Below are positions 1 through 5,813 of a stretch of 9,860 nt of DNA, piece by piece (the first letter of the stretch is position 1; each line of letters opens with the position of its first letter). Under the pieces are notes generated by a model. It made no database searches and was not told where the DNA came from. It was given only the letters and a program-made list of their open reading frames with translations. Source of the DNA: Clostridia bacterium (GTDB lineage: Bacteria; Bacillota_A; Clostridia; Christensenellales; Aristaeellaceae); NCBI GenBank assembly GCA_017398245.1, contig JAFQGN010000255.1:1-9860 (forward strand). The letters are read 5' to 3'. The position numbers and the translations under genes were made by a program.

Positions 1-401
1 CCGTCCGGCGCGACAGGGCCGACGGCCTGTATATCGCCCGCGAAACCATCGCGCAGCATCCGTTTTTCATACAGGAGCCGCGCGGCGAATTCACCGTGCT
101 GCATCCGAGCAAAGCGGGCGCACAGGCGTTTTCCGAATGGCTCGGCGGCGACAGCACATTCGGTTTTGAGCGTTTCTCCGGCCGAGATCTGGCGCAGGAA
201 GACTGCTTTCTGCTCGCTTCCGGCATAAAACTGCTCGAAACCGCCTGCACAAGCGCGCAGGCCGTGCAGTTTGAAAAAGCCGTTCGGCAGCGCGCCGCGC
301 TCCTTCTTCGAACACATAACGATACCGACGGCGGCGCATTGGAAACATGCATGCGTATCGCCGCAAAAATAGAACAGGCAGCGAAAGGAGAATGCAAATG
401 A
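1..401 (+). CDS. C-terminal part of an unrecognised protein (5' end outside window)
   Basis: The reading frame is open from base 3, with no start needed inside the window, and ends at TGA 399-401. This leaves about 132 C-terminal residues. A GTG at base 96 could be mistaken for a start, but the frame continues upstream of it with similar codon use, so the gene is almost certainly truncated by the window edge. I do not recognise the family. The visible part is soluble, with no membrane segment. It has an aromatic stretch near the beginning (HPFFIQEPRGEF), then a mostly helical, alanine-rich tail with three cysteines in the second half. It overlaps the start of the following metallo-hydrolase gene by the sequence ATGA, so the two are probably translationally coupled and share an operon. 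No function is assigned. Confidence 0.75.
   Translation, partial: VRRDRADGLYIARETIAQHPFFIQEPRGEFTVLHPSKAGAQAFSEWLGGDSTFGFERFSGRDLAQEDCFLLASGIKLLETACTSAQAVQFEKAVRQRAALLLRTHNDTDGGALETCMRIAAKIEQAAKGECK
385..390 (+). promoter_or_regulatory. Ribosome binding site deciding the start of the metallo-hydrolase
   Basis: AAGGAG lies 7 bases before the ATG at 398. The same frame has earlier ATGs at 347 and 392. The one at 392 is only one base from this site and the one at 347 is upstream of it, so 398 is the supported start. Confidence 0.75.
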
Positions 402-1024
402 AACTCAAATGGCTGGGCCACGCGTGTTTTTCCCTGACGACCAATTCCGGCACGGTGATCGTGATGGATCCGTTCGACGCCTCTGTCGGCTATCCCGTGC
501 CCAACTGCGTGGCGGATATCGTCACCGAAAGCCACCAGCACCACGATCATAACGATGTCTCTTCCCTCAGCGCGGTCGGGCAGGTACTGAACAGCCCCTG
601 CGATGTCACTGTTGGCGGCGTGCATATTTCCACCCTTTCCACCTTCCACGATGGCGAACAGGGCGCAAAGCGCGGCACGAACCTGATCTTCCTCATCGAA
701 GCGGACGGCAAAAAGATCGTCCACTGCGGCGATCTGGGCCACATGCCCGGTGAGGAACAGCTTGCCGCCATGCGCGGCGCGGATGTGCTGCTCGTGCCCG
801 TGGGCGGCTTCTATACCATCGACGCCGAAATGGCCGAGGCCGTGCGCAAGGCGGTCGGACCGAAGTTGACTGTGCCCATGCACTTCCTGACCCCGGTCAT
901 GAACTTCCCCATCGCCGATGAAAAACCCTTCCTTGCGCTCAACGGCGGCGGCTATGCGGGCACGAACGAGATCGAACTCAACGGCGAACACAGCGGCGTT
1001 CTCGTTCTGAACTGGCAGGCATGA
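398..1024 (+). CDS. Metallo-beta-lactamase-fold metal-dependent hydrolase (UPF0173 / Lactamase_B_3 type)
   Basis: This is a 208-residue cytoplasmic hydrolase of the metallo-beta-lactamase fold, probably binding two divalent metals. The N-terminus carries the WLGHACF signature (residues 5-11) typical of UPF0173-like proteins. The metal motif HxHxDH is present at residues 46-51 (HQHHDH). HCGDLGH at 109-115 supplies the bridging aspartate region, and PMHF at 160-163 holds the C-terminal histidine. GGFYTID (136-142) is also usual for this group. The length fits single-domain members. Relatives include L-ascorbate-6-phosphate lactonase-like enzymes, but nothing here fixes the substrate. Its start overlaps the stop of the upstream gene, and its TGA overlaps the ATG of the downstream acetyltransferase. 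This arrangement suggests a tightly coupled three-gene operon. The family call is firm; the substrate is unknown. Confidence 0.92.
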   Translation: MKLKWLGHACFSLTTNSGTVIVMDPFDASVGYPVPNCVADIVTESHQHHDHNDVSSLSAVGQVLNSPCDVTVGGVHISTLSTFHDGEQGAKRGTNLIFLIEADGKKIVHCGDLGHMPGEEQLAAMRGADVLLVPVGGFYTIDAEMAEAVRKAVGPKLTVPMHFLTPVMNFPIADEKPFLALNGGGYAGTNEIELNGEHSGVLVLNWQA

Positions 1025-1545
1025 GCACGGATTGCATGCACCTTGTGCGCCCAAGCGCAGCTCTGCTCCCCTCCTATATCGAAGCCGGAGTCGAGTACCG
1101 GGCAAACGGCGTAAACACCTATGCGTTTATGGATCCGGCGCGGCACGATATCCTCGCGCGCATCGAACGCTTCCGCACGGGCGTCGGCCTGCCGGAACAC
1201 TATGTGCGCGCGGATTATCTCTGGCTGGAAGAAGATGGCAGGTTCATCGCCGAAGTTTCGATCCGGCATGCGCTGAACACCTCTCTGCTGCGCTACGGCG
1301 GGCATATCGGCTACGGCGTGCGCCTCGGCTATTGGAACCGCGGGGTCGGCACGCGCCTTCTGGGCCTCGCATTGGAGTTTGCGCGCTCCGAGCTGCACCT
1401 TAGCCGCGCATTGGTCACCTGCGATGACGATAACATCGGCTCCGCGCGCGTGATCGAGAAAAACGGCGGCATCTTGCAGGACCGCATCGCGAATATCGTC
1501 GGCGGAAAACTCATCACCACCCGGCGCTACTGGATCGACCTGTAA
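1021..1545 (+). CDS. GNAT-family N-acetyltransferase
   Basis: This 174-residue protein fits the GNAT fold and would transfer an acetyl group from acetyl-CoA to an amine. The acetyl-CoA binding motif A is visible at about residues 95-114 (GHIGYGVRLGYWNRGVGTRL), with the pyrophosphate-binding loop RGVGT at 107-111. A second typical segment, CDDDNIGSARVIEKNGG (134-150), is the helix that follows strand 5 in many small-molecule and protein N-acetyltransferases. The start is the ATG of an ATGA overlap with the metallo-hydrolase stop. No clear Shine-Dalgarno sequence precedes it, so translation is likely coupled to the upstream gene. It is the last gene before a hairpin terminator. The acceptor substrate cannot be told from sequence. 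Confidence 0.9.
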   Translation: MSTDCMHLVRPSAALLPSYIEAGVEYRANGVNTYAFMDPARHDILARIERFRTGVGLPEHYVRADYLWLEEDGRFIAEVSIRHALNTSLLRYGGHIGYGVRLGYWNRGVGTRLLGLALEFARSELHLSRALVTCDDDNIGSARVIEKNGGILQDRIANIVGGKLITTRRYWIDL

Positions 1546-1548
1546 ACC

Positions 1549-1584
1549 AAAATCCCCCTCTTGGAAAAGAGGGGGGATTTTCTT
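1549..1584. terminator. Rho-independent terminator shared by convergent genes
   Basis: AAAATCCCCCTCTT (1549-1562) pairs with AAGAGGGGGGATTTT (1567-1581) across a four-base GGAA loop, with one bulged G. A T-rich tail follows on the plus strand (ATTTTCTTAT). On the minus strand the stem is likewise followed by ATTTT. It begins four bases after the acetyltransferase stop and lies just past the aldo/keto reductase stop, so it can end transcription from both sides. Confidence 0.85.
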
Positions 1585-1604
1585 ATCTGTGAAAGGTATT
1601 CCCG

Positions 1605-2576
1605 TCAGCCGATCTGGCTGGACGCATTCAGTGCGGCGACGTCCGCCGGATCAAGCAGGATCTCTCCCGCTTCGCGCATGCTCTGCGCCTGCGCAAGGCT
1701 GGAATACCCGACGATCGGGCAGACCGGGAACGGCTGGCTGGTGAGATAGGCGATAGACAGCGCGCCGACGCTGTATCCCGTGCGCGCCGAGATCTCCTTC
1801 AGAATTTCATACGAACGCAGATTGCGCGGCGAAAGGAAGCGTTCTCTCGCCTTTCGGCTGAGCGACTCCTCCCCTCCTGCGGCAAGCTTGAAATAAAAAC
1901 CCTTAGCCTGCGAAGTGAACGGCACCACGGGCAGCCCCGTCTGCTTGTGCCATGCGTACTCCGCCTCGTCCATGCGCACAAGAGTGTCGTCCTCCAGCAC
2001 CTCCTGCCGCGCAAGGCTCCATTGCGGCTGCACGGCGGCAAACCCCTGCATCCCGTTTTCCGCCGCAACGCGCTGCGCCTCCTGCAGGCGGGAGAGGCTC
2101 CAGTTCGACGCGCCGATCAGCCTCGTCTTCCCTTCGCGGATCAGCTCGTTCAGCGTCGCCAAAATCTCCTCCACCGGACGCGCCGCTTCGTCGCGATGCA
2201 GCCAGTAGATATCCACATAATCCGTATCCAGCGCGCGCAGGCTCAGCTCCATATCGCTGCGGATGCTCCCGCGGTCGAGCCTGCCGGTGTGCATGCTGCC
2301 CATCGGCGGGTGCGCGCCCTTCGTTCCGACGATCATCTGTTCGCGGTTGCCGCGTTTTTTCATCCACCAGCCCAGCACCGTTTCCGAGATCCCCTGCACG
2401 TTCTCGGCATAATACCCATACAACCGCGCCGTATCTAAAAAATTTCCGCCCAGTTCTGCGTACAGATCCAGCATTTTGAACGATTCTTCCACCGTAATGC
2501 TCGTGCCGAACGCCTGCGTGCCCAGCGCAAGAACGCTCACCGGCCTGCCCAGACCTGGAAACTCATGCATCCTCAT
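1605..2576 (-). CDS. Aldo/keto reductase
   Basis: This 323-residue protein fits the NADP(H)-dependent aldo/keto reductase family, a (beta/alpha)8 barrel that reduces carbonyl compounds in the cytoplasm. All four catalytic residues are visible: Asp48 (NFLDTA), Tyr53 (RLYG), Lys86 (GTKG) and His127 (YWLHRDE). The stretch around residues 150-170 (EGKTRLIGASNWS) is the usual strand and loop after the active-site histidine. The C-terminal part (IVGYSSLAQAQSMREAG) matches the cofactor-binding end of the barrel. The frame extends to an upstream ATG at 2603, but AGGAGG lies 7 bases before the ATG at 2576, which I take as the start. An in-frame ATG two codons later is less well placed. The gene is transcribed alone and converges on the terminator near 1549-1584. 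The physiological substrate is not evident. Confidence 0.92.
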   Translation of the reverse strand: MRMHEFPGLGRPVSVLALGTQAFGTSITVEESFKMLDLYAELGGNFLDTARLYGYYAENVQGISETVLGWWMKKRGNREQMIVGTKGAHPPMGSMHTGRLDRGSIRSDMELSLRALDTDYVDIYWLHRDEAARPVEEILATLNELIREGKTRLIGASNWSLSRLQEAQRVAAENGMQGFAAVQPQWSLARQEVLEDDTLVRMDEAEYAWHKQTGLPVVPFTSQAKGFYFKLAAGGEESLSRKARERFLSPRNLRSYEILKEISARTGYSVGALSIAYLTSQPFPVCPIVGYSSLAQAQSMREAGEILLDPADVAALNASSQIG

Positions 2577-2583
2577 TCTTCTG

Positions 2584-2589
2584 CCTCCT
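2584..2589 (-). promoter_or_regulatory. Ribosome binding site fixing the aldo/keto reductase start
   Basis: On the minus strand AGGAGG is followed by 7 bases and then the ATG at 2576. The upstream in-frame ATG at 2603 has no comparable site. Confidence 0.75.
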
Positions 2590-2800
2590 CTTGCTTCTCT
2601 CATTCCACATTTTCCGACCGCAGTCTGCTTACAAATATAGTACCCAGCGGTTGACCTTCCCTATTTTTCGTCAGTTATGCACAAAAAGCGGCCGCGTCCC
2701 ACGTGAATGTGCATATACAAAATGTATATACGTTAATTTTTTCATTCGTGCAGGATTTCCCTTTGTTTTCGCGAATTTTTGTATGCATAAACGGAATATA

Positions 2801-2820
2801 TATATGCATCACAGCATATA
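2801..2820. promoter_or_regulatory. Perfect 20-bp palindrome, candidate operator
   Basis: TATATGC (2801-2807) and GCATATA (2814-2820) are exact reverse complements around a 6-base spacer (ATCACA). The right arm overlaps the -10-like hexamer TATACT (2817-2822), and the element lies about 33-52 bases before the Shine-Dalgarno sequence of the downstream gene. The geometry suits a dimeric repressor site. No cognate regulator is adjacent, and chance in AT-rich DNA is possible. Confidence 0.4.
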
Positions 2821-2867
2821 CTATACACAAAATACTGCGCTTTTATGCGCTAAAAGGAGTTTTTCGC

Positions 2868-3377
2868 ATGCATACAGCCTCTCGTTCCGGTCGCAGACGG
2901 ATACTGAAACCTTATATTCTTCCTCTGATATACTACCTGGCCGGTATGCTTCTTGCAGGAGCTATTTTTACCGGAGTGAACGGCTTTTCAACCCACACGG
3001 CCGATTCCGACACCCTCAGCGCCATCGCGACCGCCGAGCACGCCGAATGGACCGGCGCGTTCGACGCCTTCGATACCATCGGCTACCCCAATGCCGATAT
3101 CCACGGCGATATCCTTCCCCGCATCCAGCTGCATTTTTACAGCGCCGAAACGCTCGATCGGCTGCTTTCGCAGCAATATGGCGCGCAGTACAGCCTGATC
3201 GACCCGGAGATCTACCGCTATGTCACCCTCACGATCGAAGAGATCGAAGCCGCCGCGCAGCAGGGCACGTCGATCGAACCAATGATCGAAAACCTGCGCG
3301 TGTACATGCTGATGATGCAGGAAGGGCTCGCGCAGCGCTTCGATGCAAACGGAAATATCCTCCCTGTCTCCGATTGA
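2868..3377 (+). CDS. Uncharacterised membrane-anchored protein
   Basis: I do not recognise this 169-residue protein. It begins with a positively charged segment (residues 1-14, rich in Arg and Lys), followed by one hydrophobic helix at about 17-37. Residues 40-169 form a soluble, acidic domain predicted to lie outside the cytoplasm. That domain has no cysteines and no lipobox. Aromatic residues are spread through its middle (FDAFDTIGYP, LHFYSAE, PEIYRY), and it is largely helical towards the end (LTIEEIEAAAQQ, ENLRVYMLMMQEG). The start at ATG 2868 is supported by AAAGGAG (2853-2859), 8 bases upstream. An alternative GTG start at 2703 would add a hydrophobic, codon-atypical stretch from the AT-rich leader and is unlikely. 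The gene stands alone between divergent and convergent neighbours. Codon use matches the flanking genes, so it looks native. Confidence 0.8.
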   Translation: MHTASRSGRRRILKPYILPLIYYLAGMLLAGAIFTGVNGFSTHTADSDTLSAIATAEHAEWTGAFDAFDTIGYPNADIHGDILPRIQLHFYSAETLDRLLSQQYGAQYSLIDPEIYRYVTLTIEEIEAAAQQGTSIEPMIENLRVYMLMMQEGLAQRFDANGNILPVSD

Positions 3378-3397
3378 CCGAACTTGGTCGGTTTATT
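3377..3397 (+). terminator. Weak candidate terminator between convergent genes
   Basis: ACCGA (3377-3381) pairs with TCGGT (3388-3392) across a 6-base loop and is followed by TTTATT. The stem is only 5 bp and overlaps the stop codons of both convergent genes, so termination would be inefficient. No better hairpin exists in the 15-base gap. Confidence 0.3.
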
Positions 3398-4568
3398 CCA
3401 AAATCACAAGCCGTTGCGTCAGATCGCTGTCTGCCGCCCGGTTTTTTGTATCCTTCGAAAGCAGCGCGCGCAGATCCGTCGCCCTGCGTTCCGCCTGAAA
3501 ACACCGGTCATCCTCCAGCGCTTTTCCGCGGCTGACCAGCGGAAGAGCGCTTTTGCTTTGCAGTGCGGAAAGCGCATGCTTTCTCGCGCCAAGCAGGCGG
3601 ATATAGCGCGGCGCCGGGTATCCTTCCAGCAAACCTCGGTCTGTTTTCAGCATCGCATGCGCCAGAATCCGCGAAAGCCTCGCATGGGTGTATCTCTTGG
3701 ATTTCAGCGCGTCGAGCAGCTCCTCGCGCGTTCCGGCCGTTCGGCAGGCTTTGTACAAAAGGTTTTCCAGCCCCTCGCCCACATCAGGCAGGGCCGCAAG
3801 CTCCTCCTGAGACATCCCGCGCAGCGCGGAAAGCAGCGCGATATCGGTCAATGCCGGCTCCGGCACGCAGCCGGCATTCAGCATCAGCAGGCGATGCGCA
3901 TACTCCGGCATCGCAACAGCCGCTTCCTGCAGCCGCCCCTCGTGCACTGCCCTGCGGATCGCAGATGCGCTCGTCTCCTGCATCAGCTCGTCTGCATGGT
4001 GAGACGCCCCCCGCCGAACGACCACAGGCTGCATCGCGCTGCCGATCCGACGGATCGCGCGGATATATTCGATGCCCAGAGCCGCATTCGGCCCCTGCAG
4101 AACAACTTCATCCGCCCCTGTACAGCGGGCAAGCGCCTCTCCCCGCGCGCGCACAAAGCTTTTGCCCTTCGCAAGCTCTTCCTTCAGCGCCGTGGCATAT
4201 TCCTCAGACTCGTCCTCCAAAAACTTCGCGATCCTCTCCAACGTGTCGACCTCATCCGTCTCGCACCCAAACGACAGCCATTCGCACCCGATATTGTGCA
4301 GAAGGAACACGCCGCCAAAGGCAAAATTCTCCGCCGGGCGCGCCCCCCAGAGCACAGGCAGCTCCACAACGATATCCGCCCCGCCGCGCAGGGCCATCTC
4401 CGCACGGGTCCACTTGTCCAGCAGCATCATCTCGCCGCGCTGCGATACGGAACCGTTCATCGCGACAACAATCAAATCGCACCCGGTCCGCCTGCGCGTT
4501 TCCCGGATGTGCCGCTCGTGCCCGTTGTGGAACGGATTATACTCTGCTATGATGCCTGCTGCGCGCAT
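3393..4568 (-). CDS. tmcAL: tRNA(Met) cytidine acetate ligase TmcAL (YlbM family)
   Basis: TmcAL activates acetate with ATP and attaches it to the wobble cytidine (C34) of elongator tRNA(Met), giving N4-acetylcytidine. This 391-residue protein shows the expected order of motifs. These are GIIAEYNPFHNGH (residues 5-17) with the nucleotidyltransferase HxGH at 14-17, NGSVSQRGE (39-47), DKWTRAEMAL (51-60) and GADIVVELP (63-71). They are followed by PNAALGIEYIRAI (160-172), SASAIR (200-205) and an Arg/Lys-rich YTHARLSRIL segment in the C-terminal RNA-binding part. The length is close to the Bacillus homologue. The frame runs on to an ATG at 4715, but the conserved N-terminus MRAAGIIAEYNPF begins at 4568, preceded by a G-rich site (GGCGGGGG). 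It is divergent from tdk and convergent with the unknown membrane protein, so it is probably monocistronic. Confidence 0.93.
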   Translation of the reverse strand: MRAAGIIAEYNPFHNGHERHIRETRRRTGCDLIVVAMNGSVSQRGEMMLLDKWTRAEMALRGGADIVVELPVLWGARPAENFAFGGVFLLHNIGCEWLSFGCETDEVDTLERIAKFLEDESEEYATALKEELAKGKSFVRARGEALARCTGADEVVLQGPNAALGIEYIRAIRRIGSAMQPVVVRRGASHHADELMQETSASAIRRAVHEGRLQEAAVAMPEYAHRLLMLNAGCVPEPALTDIALLSALRGMSQEELAALPDVGEGLENLLYKACRTAGTREELLDALKSKRYTHARLSRILAHAMLKTDRGLLEGYPAPRYIRLLGARKHALSALQSKSALPLVSRGKALEDDRCFQAERRATDLRALLSKDTKNRAADSDLTQRLVILE

Positions 4569-4590
4569 GTTTCCCCCGCCTTTCCCCCCT

Positions 4591-4619
4591 ATTGTACATG
4601 GGAACACCGCATCGCGCAA
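4591..4619 (-). promoter_or_regulatory. Candidate tmcAL promoter
   Basis: On the minus strand, TTGCGC (4614-4619) is followed by a 17-base spacer and TACAAT (4591-4596). The -10 matches 5 of 6 consensus positions; the -35 is only half-matched. Transcription would begin near 4584, leaving a short leader that contains the G-rich ribosome binding site. Confidence 0.5.
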
Positions 4620-4702
4620 GCCCAGAGACCGTAGTCTGTTTTCACAAATGCATCTTCCACCATTTTCCCGCCAGACCGACCAAGGTTTGCCGGTGCTAAC
4701 TC

Positions 4703-4732
4703 TTGCGCCATCCATGCGCCATCCCGTATAAT
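4703..4732 (+). promoter_or_regulatory. Candidate tdk promoter with an internal tandem repeat
   Basis: A perfect -10 TATAAT (4727-4732) lies 18 bases after TTGCGC (4703-4708), placing the transcription start near 4739 and giving a leader of about 30 bases. TGCGCCATCC occurs twice, at 4704-4713 and 4715-4724, one base apart. The two copies fill the spacer and overlap the -35. A regulator binding here would occlude RNA polymerase. Confidence 0.65.
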
Positions 4733-4755
4733 GAAAAGGAATCGTGCATTACGCC

Positions 4756-4761
4756 AGGAGG
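4756..4761 (+). promoter_or_regulatory. Ribosome binding site fixing the tdk start
   Basis: AGGAGG is followed by 8 bases and the ATG at 4770, where the conserved MAKLYF N-terminus begins. This rules out the in-frame ATG at 4731. Confidence 0.8.
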
Positions 4762-4769
4762 TTTTAAAC

Positions 4770-5333
4770 ATGGCGAAGCTATATTTCCGCTACGGAGCAA
4801 TGGGCTCGAGCAAAACTGCAAATGCGATCATGGTGGACTATAATTACCGCGAACGGGGACAGAAGAGCCTGATCCTGAAACCGCGGCTTGATACGCGCGA
4901 CGGCGGACGCATCGTCGGCTCGCGCAGCGGCCTGCAGGCGCCGTGCCTGTTTATCGAGGAACTGTCCTCCATCGATCCGAAGGAATACGACTGCCTGATC
5001 GTCGATGAAGCGCAATTTCTGACCAAAGAGCAGGTGCAGGCGCTGGTCGATATCGTGGATACGATGGACGTGCCCGTCATCTGCTACGGCCTGCGCGCCG
5101 ATTTCCAGCAAAACCTGTTCGAGGGCAGCAAATGGCTGCTCGCCTGGGCAGACACGATCGAAGAAGTGAAAACCGTGTGCTGGTGCGGGCGCAAGGCAAC
5201 ATGCAACGCGCGCATCTCCGAAGGGCGCGTCGTCAAAGCCGGCGAGCAGATCATGCTTGGCGGAAACGAGAGCTATGTGGCGCTGTGCCGCAGGCATTGG
5301 GCGGAAGGCAGGCTGGGGCCGGATGCGGATTGA
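4770..5333 (+). CDS. tdk: Thymidine kinase
   Basis: Thymidine kinase phosphorylates thymidine with ATP to dTMP in the pyrimidine salvage pathway. This 187-residue protein fits the type II (TK1-like) family and closely resembles the Escherichia coli enzyme in motif order. MAKLYFRYGAM opens the protein and the P-loop is at residues 9-16 (GAMGSSKT). NYRERG (25-30) and RLDTRDG (39-45) follow. The Walker B-type segment IVDEAQF (77-83) carries the catalytic glutamate, and ICYGLRADF (104-112) follows it. A zinc-binding site is formed by CWC (137-139) with CRRH (173-176). GGNESYV (164-170) lies in the thymidine-binding lasso. The P-loop has Ser in place of the usual Gly before Lys. The start at 4770 has AGGAGG (4756-4761) 8 bases upstream; an upstream ATG at 4731 overlaps the -10 and is rejected. 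The gene overlaps the next one by 11 bases. Confidence 0.95.
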   Translation: MAKLYFRYGAMGSSKTANAIMVDYNYRERGQKSLILKPRLDTRDGGRIVGSRSGLQAPCLFIEELSSIDPKEYDCLIVDEAQFLTKEQVQALVDIVDTMDVPVICYGLRADFQQNLFEGSKWLLAWADTIEEVKTVCWCGRKATCNARISEGRVVKAGEQIMLGGNESYVALCRRHWAEGRLGPDAD

Positions 5334-5757
5334 ACCGATCAAAACCAATAAGAAGGCCTATCTCGACCTTCTCCTTTTGGCCGACCCGTGTGAAGAGATG
5401 GTCGACCGGTATATCGACGGCGAAATGTTCGTCCTCTTTGAAGGGAACGAGGCCGTGTGCGAATGCGTGATGCACGAGCGCGAGGACGGGCAGATCGAAC
5501 TGAAAAACCTGGCCACACAGCCGGATAAGCAGGGGCGCGGCTATGCATCCGCGCTCGTGCACGAAATGTTCCGCCTCTACGCCGGCCGGTATCAGAAAAT
5601 GTACGTGGGCACCTGCGGGGCCGAATCGTTCTATACCTCCCTCGGCTTTGCCTACGCCTATACCGACGAGGGCTTTTTCACCCGCAATTACCCGGAGCCG
5701 GTCATCGACAACGGCGTGCAGTGCATCGACATGACCTATTTCTCCAAAGAACTCTGA
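5323..5757 (+). CDS. GNAT-family N-acetyltransferase (tdk operon)
   Basis: This 144-residue protein fits a single-domain GNAT acetyltransferase using acetyl-CoA. Motif A is at about residues 60-80: LKNLATQPDKQGRGYASAL, with the pyrophosphate-binding QGRGYA at 70-75. ESFYTSLGFAY (101-111) is the usual 'Y..LGF' motif of the family. The C-terminal GFFTRNYPEPV and CIDMTYFSKEL resemble a common Bacillota subgroup of unknown substrate. The ATG at 5323 lies inside the end of tdk, overlapping it by 11 bases. There is no strong Shine-Dalgarno site, only a weak G-run, so coupling to tdk translation is likely. An upstream TTG in the same frame would only translate tdk sequence out of frame. The transcript ends at the terminator just downstream. 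Confidence 0.88.
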   Translation: MRIEPIKTNKKAYLDLLLLADPCEEMVDRYIDGEMFVLFEGNEAVCECVMHEREDGQIELKNLATQPDKQGRGYASALVHEMFRLYAGRYQKMYVGTCGAESFYTSLGFAYAYTDEGFFTRNYPEPVIDNGVQCIDMTYFSKEL

Positions 5758-5782
5758 CGCGCCGCTTCAGCCAATACAAACG

Positions 5783-5813
5783 AAGAGCACCCCGAACAGG
5801 GGTGCTCTTTTTA
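5783..5813. terminator. Rho-independent terminator of the tdk operon
   Basis: AAGAGCACCCC (5783-5793) and GGGGTGCTCTT (5799-5809) form a perfect 11-bp stem with a GAACA loop, followed by TTT. The plus-strand T run includes the stop codon (5811-5813) of the convergent membrane-protein gene. The same hairpin can serve the minus strand, where the downstream U-run is weaker. Confidence 0.9.

Larger units (their letters stand above)
2577..2867. other. AT-rich divergent intergenic region
   Basis: This 291-base region separates the divergent aldo/keto reductase and the unknown membrane-protein gene. It is conspicuously richer in A and T than the flanking genes, especially at 2700-2867. TATGCA occurs at 2676, 2782 and 2803. 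GCATATAC occurs at 2711-2718 and 2814-2821. There is also a short inverted repeat, ATATAC-N5-GTATAT, at 2713-2729. A small GCGC-TTTTAT-GCGC hairpin (2837-2850) sits just before the ribosome binding site of the downstream gene. Several AT-rich hexamers could act as -10 elements (TATACT at 2817-2822; TATATT on the minus strand at 2634-2639), but none has a convincing -35, so no promoter is fixed. No known riboswitch structure was recognised. Confidence 0.6.

Noticed and set aside
2651..2680. TTGACC-N18-TTATGC as a plus-strand promoter
   Set aside because: The -35 is good but the -10 is poor, and it would leave a leader of about 180 bases; not strong enough to list.
2676..2821. Short repeated words considered as a CRISPR or phage attachment region
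   Set aside because: The repeats are 6-8 bases, irregularly spaced and AT-rich, with no spacers, cas genes, integrase or tRNA nearby.
2703..2867. N-terminal extension of the unknown membrane protein from GTG 2703
   Set aside because: It lies in AT-rich leader sequence and lacks a ribosome binding site, whereas ATG 2868 has AAAGGAG at ideal spacing.
2590..2867. Leader considered as a riboswitch
   Set aside because: No known aptamer core or terminator/antiterminator pair could be recognised; only a small 4-bp hairpin is near the ribosome binding site.
3563..4552. 329-codon open frame on the plus strand, also opposite tmcAL
   Set aside because: It has low-complexity Ala/Pro/Arg/Ser composition, no ribosome binding site and no recognisable domain.
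3384..4634. 416-codon open frame on the plus strand opposite tmcAL
   Set aside because: It is antisense to a confidently identified gene, its product is rich in Arg, His, Pro and Gln with no motif, and it arises from GC-rich third positions.
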